The notes beneath the pieces are model-generated. The model saw nothing but the letters and a program-made list of their open reading frames with translations. It was not told the DNA's origin and made no database searches. The translations under genes were made by a program, and so were the position numbers. Below, one piece after another: positions 8,907 to 17,753 of a stretch of DNA of 64,000 nucleotides; within the stretch, counting starts at the first letter, position 1; the number at the start of each line of letters is the position of its first letter. The stretch is taken from the NCBI GenBank assembly GCA_965215345.1, contig CBDCDL010000002.1, positions 3,596,001 to 3,660,000 of the forward strand, given 5' to 3'. This DNA comes from CATQHW01 sp965215345. GTDB taxonomy: Bacteria > Spirochaetota > Spirochaetia > SZUA-6 > Bin103.

Positions 8907-9748
8907 CCCTTGACCGATCCGGCCATCAGGCCGCGCACGAAGTAGCGCTGCAGCGAGAAGAAGACCACCAGCGGCATCACGATCGTCACGAACGCCCCGG
9001 AGGTCAGCACGTGCCAGTCCTGCCCGCGAGAACCCACCAGCTCCGCGAGCCGCGTGGTGACCAGCGCCAGCTCCGCCTTCGTGCCCAGGAACACCAGCGC
9101 GACGAGCAGGTCGTTCCACACCCAGAGGAACTGGAAGATCGCGAAGGACGCGACCACCGGCGTGGCGAGCGGCAGCACCAGACGCGTGAAGGTGACCCAC
9201 GGCGTCGCGCCGTCGGTGTGAGCCGACTCGATGATCTCGCCGGAGATGGATGTGGCGATGTACCCGTACAGCAGGTAGGTGGCCAGCGGCAGGCCGAAGC
9301 CGGTGTGCGCGAGCCAGATGCCAAGAAAGGTGCCGTTCAGGCGCAGGCCGGTGTGGAGCCGCAGCACCGGGATCAGCGCCATCTGCAGCGGCACGATCAG
9401 CAGGCTGACGATGAGGATGAAGATCAGGTGGCGGCCCGGAAAGTCCATCCAGGCGATCGCGTAGGCGGCGAACGCCGCGATCGTGATCGGGATCACCGTG
9501 GACGGGATCGTCACCAGCAGGCTGTTCAGGAAGGCGTTGCCCATGTTGTCCGCCAGGATGACCCGTTCGTAGTTTCCCAGGGTCCACTGACCCGACGCGA
9601 ACGGCGTGGCGAACGCCGTCCACCAGCCGCTGCTTGCGATCGCGTCCTCGGAGCGAAACGAGCTCACCAGCAACCCCAGCGTCGGCGCCGTCCAGATGAC
9701 CACCAGCGCCCCCAGGAAGATCCAGATGAGCAGCCTGCCCGGCTTCAT
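8903..9748 (-). CDS. Carbohydrate ABC transporter permease, MalG/AglG-type
   Basis: A 281-residue inner-membrane permease with about six hydrophobic helices. The cytoplasmic EAA loop is 'ESAHTDGATPWVTFTRLVLP', which docks the ATPase, and the C-terminus '..VRGLMAGSVKG' is typical of the MalG branch. It is coupled by 4-base overlaps on both sides, to the partner permease and to the dehydrogenase. No ATPase gene lies nearby, as is common for CUT1 systems sharing an MsmX-like ATPase encoded elsewhere. The substrate class is inferred from the cognate binding protein. Confidence 0.88.
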   Translation of the reverse strand: MKPGRLLIWIFLGALVVIWTAPTLGLLVSSFRSEDAIASSGWWTAFATPFASGQWTLGNYERVILADNMGNAFLNSLLVTIPSTVIPITIAAFAAYAIAWMDFPGRHLIFILIVSLLIVPLQMALIPVLRLHTGLRLNGTFLGIWLAHTGFGLPLATYLLYGYIATSISGEIIESAHTDGATPWVTFTRLVLPLATPVVASFAIFQFLWVWNDLLVALVFLGTKAELALVTTRLAELVGSRGQDWHVLTSGAFVTIVMPLVVFFSLQRYFVRGLMAGSVKG

Positions 9749-10857
9749 GCCGCTTCCCTCCGCATGCGCCGCACGGTCCGCATCATGAACGGGACGACGA
9801 TGATGAACAGCAGCACGGCCAGCGCGCTGCCGCGGCCGAAGTCGAAGAAGCGGAACGCCTCGGCGTACATGCGCGACGCCACCACGTCGGTGTCGAAGTT
9901 GCCGCTGGTCATGACGAACACGACGTCGAACACCTTCAGCACCAGGAACAGGATGGTGGTGGACACCGTCAGCACGGTGGCCCTGATGCGCGGAATGGTG
10001 ATGCGGAAGAAGACCCGGATCTCGCCTGCGCCGTCGATGCGGGCGGCTTCCAGGAGCTCCTGGGGAACGCCTTTCACCGCGGCGGACAGTATCACCATCG
10101 CGAATCCGGTCTGCAGCCAGATCATGATGAAGATCAGGAACAGGTTGTTGATCCACGGGATGCCGATCGCGTTCCAGGGGATCTGCGTCAGCCATGCCTG
10201 CGGCTCGCCGCCGAGGGCGGTGAAGATGGCGTTGAGCAGGCCGACCTGGTCGTAGCCGGCCGGCTGGAAGTAATAGACGAAGCGCCAGATCACGCTGGCG
10301 CCGACGAACGAGATCGCCATGGGCAGGAAGATCAGCGCCTTGATGACGCGCTCGACGACCCGTCCCAGGCGGTCGATCAGGACCGCGATCAGCAGCCCAA
10401 GCACGACCGACACGAACGGCGCCAGCAGCACCCAGAGCAGGGTGTTGCGCAGCACCAGCAGCATCTCCGGGTCCGTGATGATGAAGGCGTAGTTCGCGAG
10501 CCCGACGAAGACCTGCGAGGTGCGGTCGAAGAAGCTGATCCAGATCGTCCGCACCGCCGGGAAGACGATGTAGATGCAGAGGATCAGGATGGCGGGGCCG
10601 ACGAACAGCCAGGGCCGCGCCGCATCCCGCAGGCGGCGCGGCAGGGCTTCGACCACGCCGTTGCCGGCGTAGAACAGCCCCCAGACGCCGCCGATGCCGA
10701 TGGCCAGCGCGATCACGGCGATCAGCGCCTTCGGCGCCCGGCTGTCCCGCATGAACAGGAACGCCAGGAACAGGAGCGCCACGACGGCCGTGAACAGCCC
10801 GGCTGCGCGGAGCAGCGCGGGGAGCGCGATCCGTTCGGGGCGTGTGCCTTCGGTCAT
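9745..10857 (-). CDS. Carbohydrate ABC transporter permease, MalF/AglF-type
   Basis: A 370-residue permease, longer than minimal because of an extra pair of N-terminal hydrophobic helices (residues about 15-65) before the core 'WLFVGPAILILCIYIVFPAV'. The EAA loop is 'EAARIDGAGEIRVFFRITIP'. This extended architecture resembles AglF-type alpha-glucoside permeases. It overlaps MalG by four bases and lies 75 bases downstream of the binding-protein gene. Predicted to form the heterodimeric channel with the preceding entry. Confidence 0.87.
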   Translation of the reverse strand: MTEGTRPERIALPALLRAAGLFTAVVALLFLAFLFMRDSRAPKALIAVIALAIGIGGVWGLFYAGNGVVEALPRRLRDAARPWLFVGPAILILCIYIVFPAVRTIWISFFDRTSQVFVGLANYAFIITDPEMLLVLRNTLLWVLLAPFVSVVLGLLIAVLIDRLGRVVERVIKALIFLPMAISFVGASVIWRFVYYFQPAGYDQVGLLNAIFTALGGEPQAWLTQIPWNAIGIPWINNLFLIFIMIWLQTGFAMVILSAAVKGVPQELLEAARIDGAGEIRVFFRITIPRIRATVLTVSTTILFLVLKVFDVVFVMTSGNFDTDVVASRMYAEAFRFFDFGRGSALAVLLFIIVVPFMMRTVRRMRREAA

Positions 10858-10932
10858 CGCCGGAAATGCGCGAAACGCCGGCCGCAGGCGGTCATCCCAC
10901 GGCCGGCGCCGAAGCGCGTGCTGCGGTCCCGG

Positions 10933-12261
10933 TCAGCGCGGGAACGATGCGTCGATCTTCGCGAGCACGGAGCCCAGCTCCTCGCCGCTGATGTAGTCGA
11001 CCATGCCGGTCCAGAAGGCGCCGGCGCCGACCGCGCCCGGCATCAGGTCCGAGCCGTCGAAGCGGAAGGTGTCGGCGTTCTGGATGATCTCCGCCGCCTT
11101 CTGATCGACGTAGGAGCCGTGCCACTCGATCTTGGCGTCCTTGTGCGGGGCCACGAAGCCGCCGAAGCCGGCCCACACTCGCGTGGACTCGCCGGACGCC
11201 AGCCAGCGCATCACTGCCAGGGTGGCCGGATCGTCGTTGAAGGCGCTCAGGATGTCGCCAGCGCCGAGCGCGGGGCGGCCTTCCTCGTCGTCGATCGGCG
11301 GCAGGTAGAAGACGTCGACGACCTCGCCGAGCTTCTCCTGCGCGCTCTCCGGCAGAAAGCCGGCGATGAAGGTGGCCTGCCGGTGCATGAGAGCGCGCGG
11401 CGGGTCCTGCACGAGCGGCGTGGCCGCGTCTCCGAACGGGACGGTCAGGATCGCGCTGCGGCCGCCCAGGACGAAGTCGTCTCGGAACCAGATGTCGCCC
11501 ATGATCTCGATCGCCCGCCGCACTTCGGGCGAGTCGAACGGCAACTCGCCGCGGGTCCAGGCGTCGTACTGCTCAGGCGTCGCCGTGCGCAGCAGGATGT
11601 CCTCGATCCAGTCGGTGGCGACCCAGCCGGTCGCGCCGGAGCTCTCGATGCCGATCGACCAGGGGACGTGGCCGTCGGCGGCCATCTGCTCGGAGAGCGC
11701 GACCAACTCGTCCCAGGTCTCGGGAATCTCGTAGCCTTCGGCCTCGAAGACGGGCTTGGCGTACCAGACCAGGCTCTTCAGCGATGCCCGGTACCAGACG
11801 CCGGCGATGGTGTCGTCGACGCGTGACAGGTCGACCCAGGCGTCGGAGTACTGCTGCCGCAGGTAGTCCATGCTGAACGACTGGGAGAGATCGACGATGA
11901 ACCCGCGGCGTACCATGTCGGCCATCAGGCCGGGCTGCGGGAAGGCCGCGATGTCGGGCGGATCTCCGCCCTCGGCGCGGATCACGACCAGCGACTCGAA
12001 GTCGCCGGATCCTTCGTAGACGATGTCGATGCCGGTCTGTTCCTCGAACGGCGCCATGCTGGCGTCGAAGCGCTCGGCGTCGATGTCGACGAAGGCGCCG
12101 AAGACGTTGACCGTCGACCCGGACAGGTCCTGGCCGTCGGTCCAGGGGTTGTCGGCGGCGGCCGAAGCCGTCGAGGTTTCCTCCTCACCGGTGGCGAACA
12201 GCGGCGCTGCCGCGAGTGCGCAGAACGCCACTGCGATGAGCAACATGCGTGCTCGATTCAT
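10933..12261 (-). CDS. Sugar ABC transporter substrate-binding protein (alpha-glucoside-type)
   Basis: A 442-residue periplasmic binding protein. The signal peptide is residues 1 to about 24, ending 'PLFATGEEETS'; no lipobox Cys is present, and this Gly-Glu-rich junction is common in spirochaetal binding proteins. The mature domain has the family-1 segments 'ASMAPFEEQTGIDIVYEGSG', 'GDPPDIAAFPQPGLMADM' and 'IPETWDELVALSEQM'. The ATG at 12261 is preceded by a strong GAGGAGG. It is first in the transport operon, as is usual. Similarity in style is to AglE/ThuE-like alpha-glucoside receptors; the exact sugar is unproven. Confidence 0.87.
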   Translation of the reverse strand: MNRARMLLIAVAFCALAAAPLFATGEEETSTASAAADNPWTDGQDLSGSTVNVFGAFVDIDAERFDASMAPFEEQTGIDIVYEGSGDFESLVVIRAEGGDPPDIAAFPQPGLMADMVRRGFIVDLSQSFSMDYLRQQYSDAWVDLSRVDDTIAGVWYRASLKSLVWYAKPVFEAEGYEIPETWDELVALSEQMAADGHVPWSIGIESSGATGWVATDWIEDILLRTATPEQYDAWTRGELPFDSPEVRRAIEIMGDIWFRDDFVLGGRSAILTVPFGDAATPLVQDPPRALMHRQATFIAGFLPESAQEKLGEVVDVFYLPPIDDEEGRPALGAGDILSAFNDDPATLAVMRWLASGESTRVWAGFGGFVAPHKDAKIEWHGSYVDQKAAEIIQNADTFRFDGSDLMPGAVGAGAFWTGMVDYISGEELGSVLAKIDASFPR

Positions 12262-12360
12262 GGGTAATCCTCCTCGATGAACACTGCTTCATAAAGTGGG
12301 GACAGGCTTCCGTCGCTGTCAAACCGGCGAGTTGTCCCGCAACTCACACCGCACGGTCTA

Positions 12361-12660
12361 TCACGTGACGCAGGCGGCCCGGCGCCCGTCCGGACGGAGG
12401 GAGCGCAGGCAGTCCTCGACCATCACCAGGTAGTGGTCGAGGCCGTTGCCGTCCCAGACGGTCGCCTCCACGCACCAGTCGGTCGAGCAGCCGACGACGA
12501 CCACGCTCTCGCGCTGCATGGTGCGCAGCAGCAGGTCGAATTCCGGCCCTTTGCAGGCGCTCCCGCGATCCTTGGGAATGACGACGGCCTGCGGTTGGCC
12601 CCGGAAGGATCGACCACCTCGGCCAAGGTCTCGCAGATCTGTTCGTCAACGGTAGTGCTC
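12361..12660 (-). pseudogene. Isochorismatase-family cysteine hydrolase remnant
   Basis: The minus strand encodes a C-terminal hydrolase fragment ending at a TGA at 12361-12363. 'AVVIPKDRGSACKGPEFD' carries the catalytic Lys, 'VVVVGCSTDWCVEATVWD' the nucleophilic Cys in the G-x-x-T-x-x-C-V signature, and 'LVMVEDCLRSL' the terminal strand. The upstream 'VDEQICETLAEVVDPSG' lies in another frame, implying a frameshift near 12600, and the N-terminal Asp-containing half was not found. The fragment is judged a decayed gene. It lies between the sugar-importer promoter and a divergent DapA-like gene. Confidence 0.6.
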
Positions 12661-12863
12661 CGCCGCGTGGCGTCAACGCGCGCGCCGCCTGTCGGGTATG
12701 CTCTCGCACCATGGTGCGCCGCGAAGATCGAGGGCGAGGGGGACCGCGCCTGAAGACATGGTGCGCAACTCCAGCGGGTGGGAGGCCCGTCCCGGCAAGC
12801 GGCGGTACTCCTGCACCGCTGGGCCTCGGAGCGGTCGATGAATTCGAACGGGGGGTTTGACCA

Positions 12864-13772
12864 ATGGACCGGGCTCGTTTCAGGCACCACTTCACCGGAC
12901 CGCTCTCCTCGATCAACACGCCGTTCTGCAAGGACGGCGCGATCGACTACGCCGGCCTGCACCGGTTCGTCGACACCGCCATCGCCGGCGGGGCGCGCAC
13001 GGTCCTGTTCACCCCCGGTGACAGCCTGTACGCGGTGATGTCGGAGCAGGAGATCGCCGACCTCACCAGGGTGACGCGCGAGCACATCGGCAGCCGGGCG
13101 ATGTTTCTGGCCGCCGCGGCGCCGTGGTGGCAGGACCAGGCGGTGGCGTTCGCCCGCTATGCGGCCGAGATCGGCGCAGACGGCGTCCTCGCCTCCCCGC
13201 CATACCGGGGCGTCACGGTGCGCGATGCGGCCGACTACTTCCTGGCCGTATCGCGGGAGTTGCCGACGGTGATCCTGAGCGCCACGCTGGCGCCGCTCGG
13301 CCTTGGCGGCGCGCTGGAGGCAGTCCGGCTGCTGCTGGCCGAGGGCGAGCGCATCGTCGGTTTCAAGGAGGACTACGGCCCGGAGTTCGCGCGGCCGGCG
13401 TGCCTGCGCTCGCAGGGGACGTGGAGCAACTTTGCCGGCGGCCAGAAGCAGACCCACATGGATATGCATCCGTACGGATGCGACGGCTTCATGTCGGTGC
13501 TGGTGGTCTTCAAGCCGGAGATCACCCGTGCGTACTGGAACGCGATCGAGCGTGGCGACCTGGCGGCTGCCGCGTCGGTCATCAGGGACTACGACATGCC
13601 GATGTTCGACCTGCTGGGCGCCGCCTCGCCGGCCGGCAGCGACGCCGCCCAGCATGCCATGATGGAGCTCGCCGGCATCTCCGGCCGCTGGCGTCGGGCG
13701 CCGCTGGCCGACTACACCGACGAGGAGCTGGAGAGGCTGCGCGCCGGGCTGCAAGAGCTGTCGCTGCTGTGA
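12864..13772 (+). CDS. DapA-family aldolase-like protein lacking the usual tyrosine
   Basis: A 302-residue TIM-barrel protein. 'PLSSINTPFCKDGAIDYAGL' is the DapA/NanA opening, 'SPPYRGVTVRDAADYFLAV' mid-barrel, and Lys168 in 'RIVGFKEDYG' the Schiff-base lysine. Where relatives carry the catalytic Tyr (usually 'YNNP'), this protein has 'VILSATLAP', so the proton relay is altered or the chemistry differs. The sialidase gene follows after a 22-base gap, so the two are likely co-transcribed. An attractive but untested idea is cleavage or dehydration of a sugar acid released by the sialidase-like protein. Confidence 0.82.
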   Translation: MDRARFRHHFTGPLSSINTPFCKDGAIDYAGLHRFVDTAIAGGARTVLFTPGDSLYAVMSEQEIADLTRVTREHIGSRAMFLAAAAPWWQDQAVAFARYAAEIGADGVLASPPYRGVTVRDAADYFLAVSRELPTVILSATLAPLGLGGALEAVRLLLAEGERIVGFKEDYGPEFARPACLRSQGTWSNFAGGQKQTHMDMHPYGCDGFMSVLVVFKPEITRAYWNAIERGDLAAAASVIRDYDMPMFDLLGAASPAGSDAAQHAMMELAGISGRWRRAPLADYTDEELERLRAGLQELSLL

Positions 13773-13794
13773 GCCGGGGGAGGAAGAACGGCTG

Positions 13795-14904
13795 ATGCGC
13801 ATCCTGGACACTGGTCTGGTCTACGCCAATCCCAAGCCGCACCTGCACACGCGGCATGCATTCCACCCGACGCTCGTCGATCTGGGCGACGGCGAGCTGC
13901 TCTGCGGCCACGACCTGGGGGAGGCGGTGGAGGCCCTGGACTACCGCACCCATGTCGCCCGGTCGCGGGACGGGGGCGCCACCTGGGAGCCGGAAGGGCC
14001 GCTGCTGCCCGACCGTTACGCGGACGGATACACCCACTCGGTCAGGCTGAGCGCCGCCGGTGGCGGCCTGGTCGGCTTCGGCGCGCTGCACCGGCGCGAC
14101 GATCCCGCCGAGGGGATCGTCAACCACGCCACGCTGGGCATGGTGCCGATGGACCTGATCCTGGTGCGCTCCGTTGACCGCGGGGCGAGCTGGAGCGACC
14201 CGGAGATCATCGACACGCCGCTGACCGGCCCCGCGTTCGAGATCTGTCACGCCTTGGTGGAACTGCCCGACGGCCGCTGGCTCGCGCCGACGGCCACCTG
14301 GGCCGGATGGGACGGGGAGCGTCCGGAGGGCGCCAAGACCGTGGTGCTGGAGAGCGACGACGGCGGGCGCACATGGCCGCGGCACGCGGTGATGTTCGAC
14401 GGCACCGCGGAGGGCGTGGAGCATTGGGAGGTCTCGGTGGTTCCGCTCGGCGGCGACCGGGTGCTGGCGGTGAGCTGGGTGTGCCACACGGAGTCCGGAT
14501 CCCACCGGCCGAACCGGTACGCGCTGAGCGGCGACAGCGGGCGCAGCTTCGGGCCGCCGGCCGAGCTGGGCCTGCGCGGGCAGACCTGCAAGGCGCTCGC
14601 GCTGAGCGACGGCCGCGTGCTGTTCGTCTACCGTCGCATCGACCCGCCGGGGCTGTGGGCGGTGCCGGGCACCTTGAACGGAGGCGGCTGGCGGCACGGG
14701 GAGCATCTCCTGCTCTGGAACGGCGGCCTGGCCGACTCGGGGATGACCGGCGCCGGCGGCGCATCGGACGAGCTGGCGGCGCTGAAGTTCGGCTTCCCGC
14801 AGATGATCGAGCGTGATGGCGGCGAGGTGCTGGTCGTGTTCTGGTGCTTCGAGGACTGGTCGACTCGCATCCGCTGGATCAGGCTGGACGTTTCGCCGAA
14901 TTGA
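13795..14904 (+). CDS. Sialidase-like six-bladed propeller protein
   Basis: A 369-residue protein with repeated Asp-box motifs: 'SRDGGATWEPEG', 'SVDRGASWSDPE', 'SDDGGRTWPRHA' and 'SGDSGRSFGPPAE'. These mark successive blades of the sialidase/BNR fold. No signal peptide is seen, so it is probably cytoplasmic or exported by another route. An arginine triad could not be assigned by eye, so true sialidase activity is unproven; many such proteins act on other exo-linked sugars. It is co-oriented with the DapA-like gene just upstream. Confidence 0.82.
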   Translation: MRILDTGLVYANPKPHLHTRHAFHPTLVDLGDGELLCGHDLGEAVEALDYRTHVARSRDGGATWEPEGPLLPDRYADGYTHSVRLSAAGGGLVGFGALHRRDDPAEGIVNHATLGMVPMDLILVRSVDRGASWSDPEIIDTPLTGPAFEICHALVELPDGRWLAPTATWAGWDGERPEGAKTVVLESDDGGRTWPRHAVMFDGTAEGVEHWEVSVVPLGGDRVLAVSWVCHTESGSHRPNRYALSGDSGRSFGPPAELGLRGQTCKALALSDGRVLFVYRRIDPPGLWAVPGTLNGGGWRHGEHLLLWNGGLADSGMTGAGGASDELAALKFGFPQMIERDGGEVLVVFWCFEDWSTRIRWIRLDVSPN

Positions 14905-14952
14905 TTCGCCGGGACTTGCCCGGCAGGAAGGCGCCGAGACCCTCGACGACCG

Positions 14953-15335
14953 TCATGCAGTGGTCGCAAGGTCGTACTCGCGCACGAGTACCTCCGCCGG
15001 AATCCCCCATGCAGCGGACAGAGTCCGGATCATCGCGAGCGTGAGGGGTCGTCGACGATTCAGCACCTCGGACGCGTGTGGCTGCGACCCGATCACGTCG
15101 GCGAGGTCCTTTTGCCTCAGGCCGCGCGCCTCCATGACATGTTCGAGTGCCGAGATGGGGTCAGGTGCCTCTATTGGCCAATGCTGGCTTCGTAAGCCTC
15201 CACCAAAGTAACGAGCACCTCCATCTCGTCTCTTTCCGGGGTGCCTGGCGTAGCGCCCATGAGTCTGTCGATGACGGTCAAAGCCATGTCGTAGTCGGCT
15301 TCGCTCCTGATCGGCTTTATGTTTGTAATATGCAT
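14953..15335 (-). pseudogene. HigA-type antitoxin split by a one-base frameshift
   Basis: Two adjacent minus-strand frames together make a complete HigA. The N-terminal part from an ATG at 15335 reads 'SEADYDMALTVIDRLMG' and 'EMEVLVTLVEAYEAS', then stops at 15171. The C-terminal part continues in the next frame with 'HWPIEAPDPISALEHVM' and the XRE helix-turn-helix 'GLRQKDLADVIGSQPHASEV', ending at 14953. Restoring one base near 15183 would join them as '..EAYEASHWPIEAPDP..', the usual family sequence. The gene is therefore recently broken or carries a sequencing error. A decayed HigB lies upstream. Confidence 0.78.
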
Positions 15336-15423
15336 TGTTATCAACCTGTGAAAAGGAGTTTATCAGTTCCAAAGAACTTTACTCAATCGTCGGGTTTCAT
15401 AATCAGTTCATGTCGCACACTCC

Positions 15424-15660
15424 TTACACCAGTGACGCATCGACACGATCGTACTCGGCGTGGGTTCCCACGAATCGTACAAACCCGAGTCGACCCGCGT
15501 AGTCGAACCGGACGATAAGCCGGTACCTGTTTCCTCCAATGTTGAACACGATCCGGTCGTTCCCCACGATGCTGGCGGCTCTGTACATCTGTTTCACGTC
15601 CGCCGGCGACGACCAGTCGGCTTTCGACGCGACTTCGTGCCAGGACTTCAGCGGCTGTTC
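15424..15660 (-). pseudogene. HigB-type RNase toxin, N-terminally truncated
   Basis: The minus strand encodes 78 residues that match the RelE-superfamily HigB C-terminal two thirds: 'EQPLKSWHEVASKADWSS', 'ADVKQMYRAASIVGNDRIVF', 'NIGGNRYRLIVRFDY' and 'VRFVGTHAEYDRVDASLV' before TAA. The usual first 20 or so residues are absent or in other frames, and an in-frame TGA lies just upstream, where the HD-domain gene ends. The gene cannot make an intact toxin. The order toxin then antitoxin is preserved, with 88 bases before the HigA start. Confidence 0.75.
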
Positions 15661-15690
15661 CGCTCAAGCTGGCTGCGTACGCCGATCGCG

Positions 15691-16284
15691 TCAGACTGAG
15701 TCTTCCATGGCGCCGCCGTCCGTGAGGGTGTGCCAGAACACGACGTCGGCCTGGTGCACGATGCTCACGTGCAGGGAGCGCTGCACCAACTCGCCCTCGC
15801 CGGAGTGGCAGCCGGCAGCGTGACACACCTCCTCGGGGAGTCCCACCGTCAGACAGACGTGGACACCGTACAGGGTGTGGCGGAGCGCCGGCCGGCCGGT
15901 GGCCACGGTGTCGGCGCGCCAGCGCCGCTGGTTGTCCGGGTCGAACTCGAACGGCTTGCCCACGTCGTGACAGAGCGCGCAGGCGGCCAGCAGGTCGCGG
16001 TCGATCGGCAGCTCCGGGAACCGGCCCTTCATCTCGTCGCCCATCGCCAGCGCGAGGCGGGTCACCCCGCGGATGTGGTCGAGCTGGGAGCCGCGCTTCA
16101 TGCGCGGTGAGTCCGGCACGCCGGAGCCACGGATCTCGTCGATGGCGTTGAACGAGCTGTGCGCCAGCGAGTACGTCCAGGCGCGCGCCACCTTGTCGCG
16201 CAGATCGGCGTCGGCGATCTCGGCGAGCTCCGGCAGGCTCGCGGTCACGGCGTCCAGAAGGGCCGCGTCGTCTGCGGCACTCAT
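15691..16284 (-). CDS. HD-domain phosphohydrolase-like protein
   Basis: A 197-residue HD-superfamily protein. Candidate ligands are His70 in 'LDHIRGV', His106-Asp107 in 'CHDVGK', His142, His155/His160 and Asp180. 'CHDVGKPFEFDP' and 'GLPEEVCHAAGCHSGEG' resemble small HD phosphohydrolases. The ATG at 16284 overlaps the PhyH-type oxygenase gene by four bases, so the two are translationally coupled. Coupling of a PhyH oxygenase to an HD protein recalls the PhnY*/PhnZ phosphonate pair. The HD sequence looks closer to a phosphohydrolase than to PhnZ, so function is left open. Confidence 0.8.
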   Translation of the reverse strand: MSAADDAALLDAVTASLPELAEIADADLRDKVARAWTYSLAHSSFNAIDEIRGSGVPDSPRMKRGSQLDHIRGVTRLALAMGDEMKGRFPELPIDRDLLAACALCHDVGKPFEFDPDNQRRWRADTVATGRPALRHTLYGVHVCLTVGLPEEVCHAAGCHSGEGELVQRSLHVSIVHQADVVFWHTLTDGGAMEDSV

Positions 16285-17177
16285 CGGGCCGCCGCCTGAG
16301 CCTGTTCCAGCTTCTGCCGTTCTTCCCGTTCCTTGACCGCGCCGATGCCCCGGTACTCGAAGCGGGGCTTGGCGCCGGTGACCTCGATGATCCGGTAGTT
16401 GCGCGGAGATTCCTCCCACGCGGACTGGCACTCGAAGCCCCACAGCCGGCGCAGCGTGGGCGATGCCGCTTCGACGATGTCGTGCGGGATCGAGCGGGTG
16501 TGGTCGCAGAACGGCTTCATCCGCGCGCGGCAGTGGAAGTTCAGGACCGCGTAGCGGATCTGGTCCGTGTCATTCGGCGCGCCGCCGTGCATCAGCCGCC
16601 CGTCGTACACCAGGCAGGTGCCCGGCATGCAGATGAACTGTCGCTCGTCCTCCGGCGGGATCTTCGCCGAGTCGAGGTCCTTGACGTGCGAGCCCGGCAC
16701 GAAGCGGGTGGCGCCGCTCTCTGCCGTGAACTGCGACAGCGCGAACAGAGACTGCGCGAAGGTGGGCACTACCGCGTGCACCTTGTAGGGCGGGTTCGGC
16801 ATGAAGTCGTCCCCGTCGCGGTGCAGGCCCTGCGCCTTCATGCCTGGCATGGGCGACCGCGCCCCCGAGTCGCACAGGATGTAGTCGTCGCCAAGCAGGT
16901 ACGCCAGGCACGCCATCACGCGCGGCACCTGCAGCATCTCCCGGAACACTTCGGCGCGTGCGGTCAGGTTGTGGGTCCGCAGGGTGCCGGGCTCGTGCTC
17001 GGTGGCACTCACTTCCTGGTAGGTGATGGCGATCTCCCGGATCGCCTCCTCGACCTGACGCTGGGTGAGGGCGTCTTCGATGATGGTGTAGCCGTGCTCG
17101 TCCAGATCCTCGAAGTGCCTGAGCATCGCCGGGTCGGTCTTCAGCTCCTGCAGCTCGGTCTCGATGTCCGTCGCCAT
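16281..17177 (-). CDS. Phytanoyl-CoA dioxygenase (PhyH) family Fe(II)/2-oxoglutarate oxygenase
   Basis: A 298-residue double-stranded beta-helix oxygenase. The iron site is His119-x-Asp121 in 'GLHRDGDDF' plus His197 in 'YDGRLMHGGAPN', with Arg208 in 'QIRYAVLNFHCR' as the likely 2-oxoglutarate anchor. All residues for catalysis are present. It overlaps the HD gene by four bases and is divergently placed, 66 bases away, from a VOC-fold gene on the plus strand. Hydroxylation of a small polar substrate is expected; the identity is unknown. Confidence 0.85.
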   Translation of the reverse strand: MATDIETELQELKTDPAMLRHFEDLDEHGYTIIEDALTQRQVEEAIREIAITYQEVSATEHEPGTLRTHNLTARAEVFREMLQVPRVMACLAYLLGDDYILCDSGARSPMPGMKAQGLHRDGDDFMPNPPYKVHAVVPTFAQSLFALSQFTAESGATRFVPGSHVKDLDSAKIPPEDERQFICMPGTCLVYDGRLMHGGAPNDTDQIRYAVLNFHCRARMKPFCDHTRSIPHDIVEAASPTLRRLWGFECQSAWEESPRNYRIIEVTGAKPRFEYRGIGAVKEREERQKLEQAQAAAR

Positions 17178-17243
17178 GGTCGCAACGTATCACGCGGGTG
17201 GCCGACTTGCGACGGATTCCCGCCTGGAAGTACCGTGCACGGC

Positions 17244-17660
17244 ATGGCACAGCTCCGGCACTTGGCATTGCGCTGCGGCGACATGGAGCGCTCGCGGAAC
17301 TTCTACGAGACCGTGTTCGGCTGGCGGTTCGTGGGCTACCGGCCCAGCCGGCGCGCGTTGGATCTCAGCGACGGCACGCTCAACGTCACGCTGATCGAAC
17401 AGGACCCGACCGACCGCCGCCAGTACGAGGAGGGCGAGGAGTTCATCCACTTCGGCATCGTCGTCGACGACCTGGACGCGGTGTGGCAGCGGCTGCACGA
17501 GCTGGGGGTGTCGTTCTCGAAGGAGAGCGTCAAGGAACGCAAGCCGATCGACCCCAGCCAGCCGCCGCCGGTCTCCTTCAAGGTCCTCGATCCCGACGGC
17601 AACGTGGTCGACATCACCTCCAACCGCAGCGAGTGGGTCGGGGTGCGGCTGGACGACTGA
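17244..17660 (+). CDS. VOC-fold (glyoxalase/dioxygenase-like) protein
   Basis: A 138-residue protein with two beta-alpha-beta-beta-beta modules. 'LRHLALRCGDMERSRNFYET' carries the first metal His, 'FIHFGIVVDDLDAVWQRL' opens the second module and 'KVLDPDGNVVDITS' holds the terminal acidic region. The start at 17244 removes a long leader that is only antisense of the oxygenase gene. Divergent from the PhyH-HD pair, it may share a promoter region with it. Function is limited to 'metal-dependent small-molecule lyase, isomerase or resistance protein'. Confidence 0.85.
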   Translation: MAQLRHLALRCGDMERSRNFYETVFGWRFVGYRPSRRALDLSDGTLNVTLIEQDPTDRRQYEEGEEFIHFGIVVDDLDAVWQRLHELGVSFSKESVKERKPIDPSQPPPVSFKVLDPDGNVVDITSNRSEWVGVRLDD

Positions 17661-17753
17661 GGGCTGCTTGACGGCGAGGGAACTCGGAGAGCCGGCGGCA
17701 GACCGGCAGCAACCGTATCCGTCCCTTCATGTAGTGCCGGTTCGGCAATGTGA

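Noticed and set aside
15691..17177. Assignment as PhnY*/PhnZ
   Set aside because: The HD protein has the small phosphohydrolase pattern and I cannot align PhnZ-specific ligands; kept only as a hypothesis.
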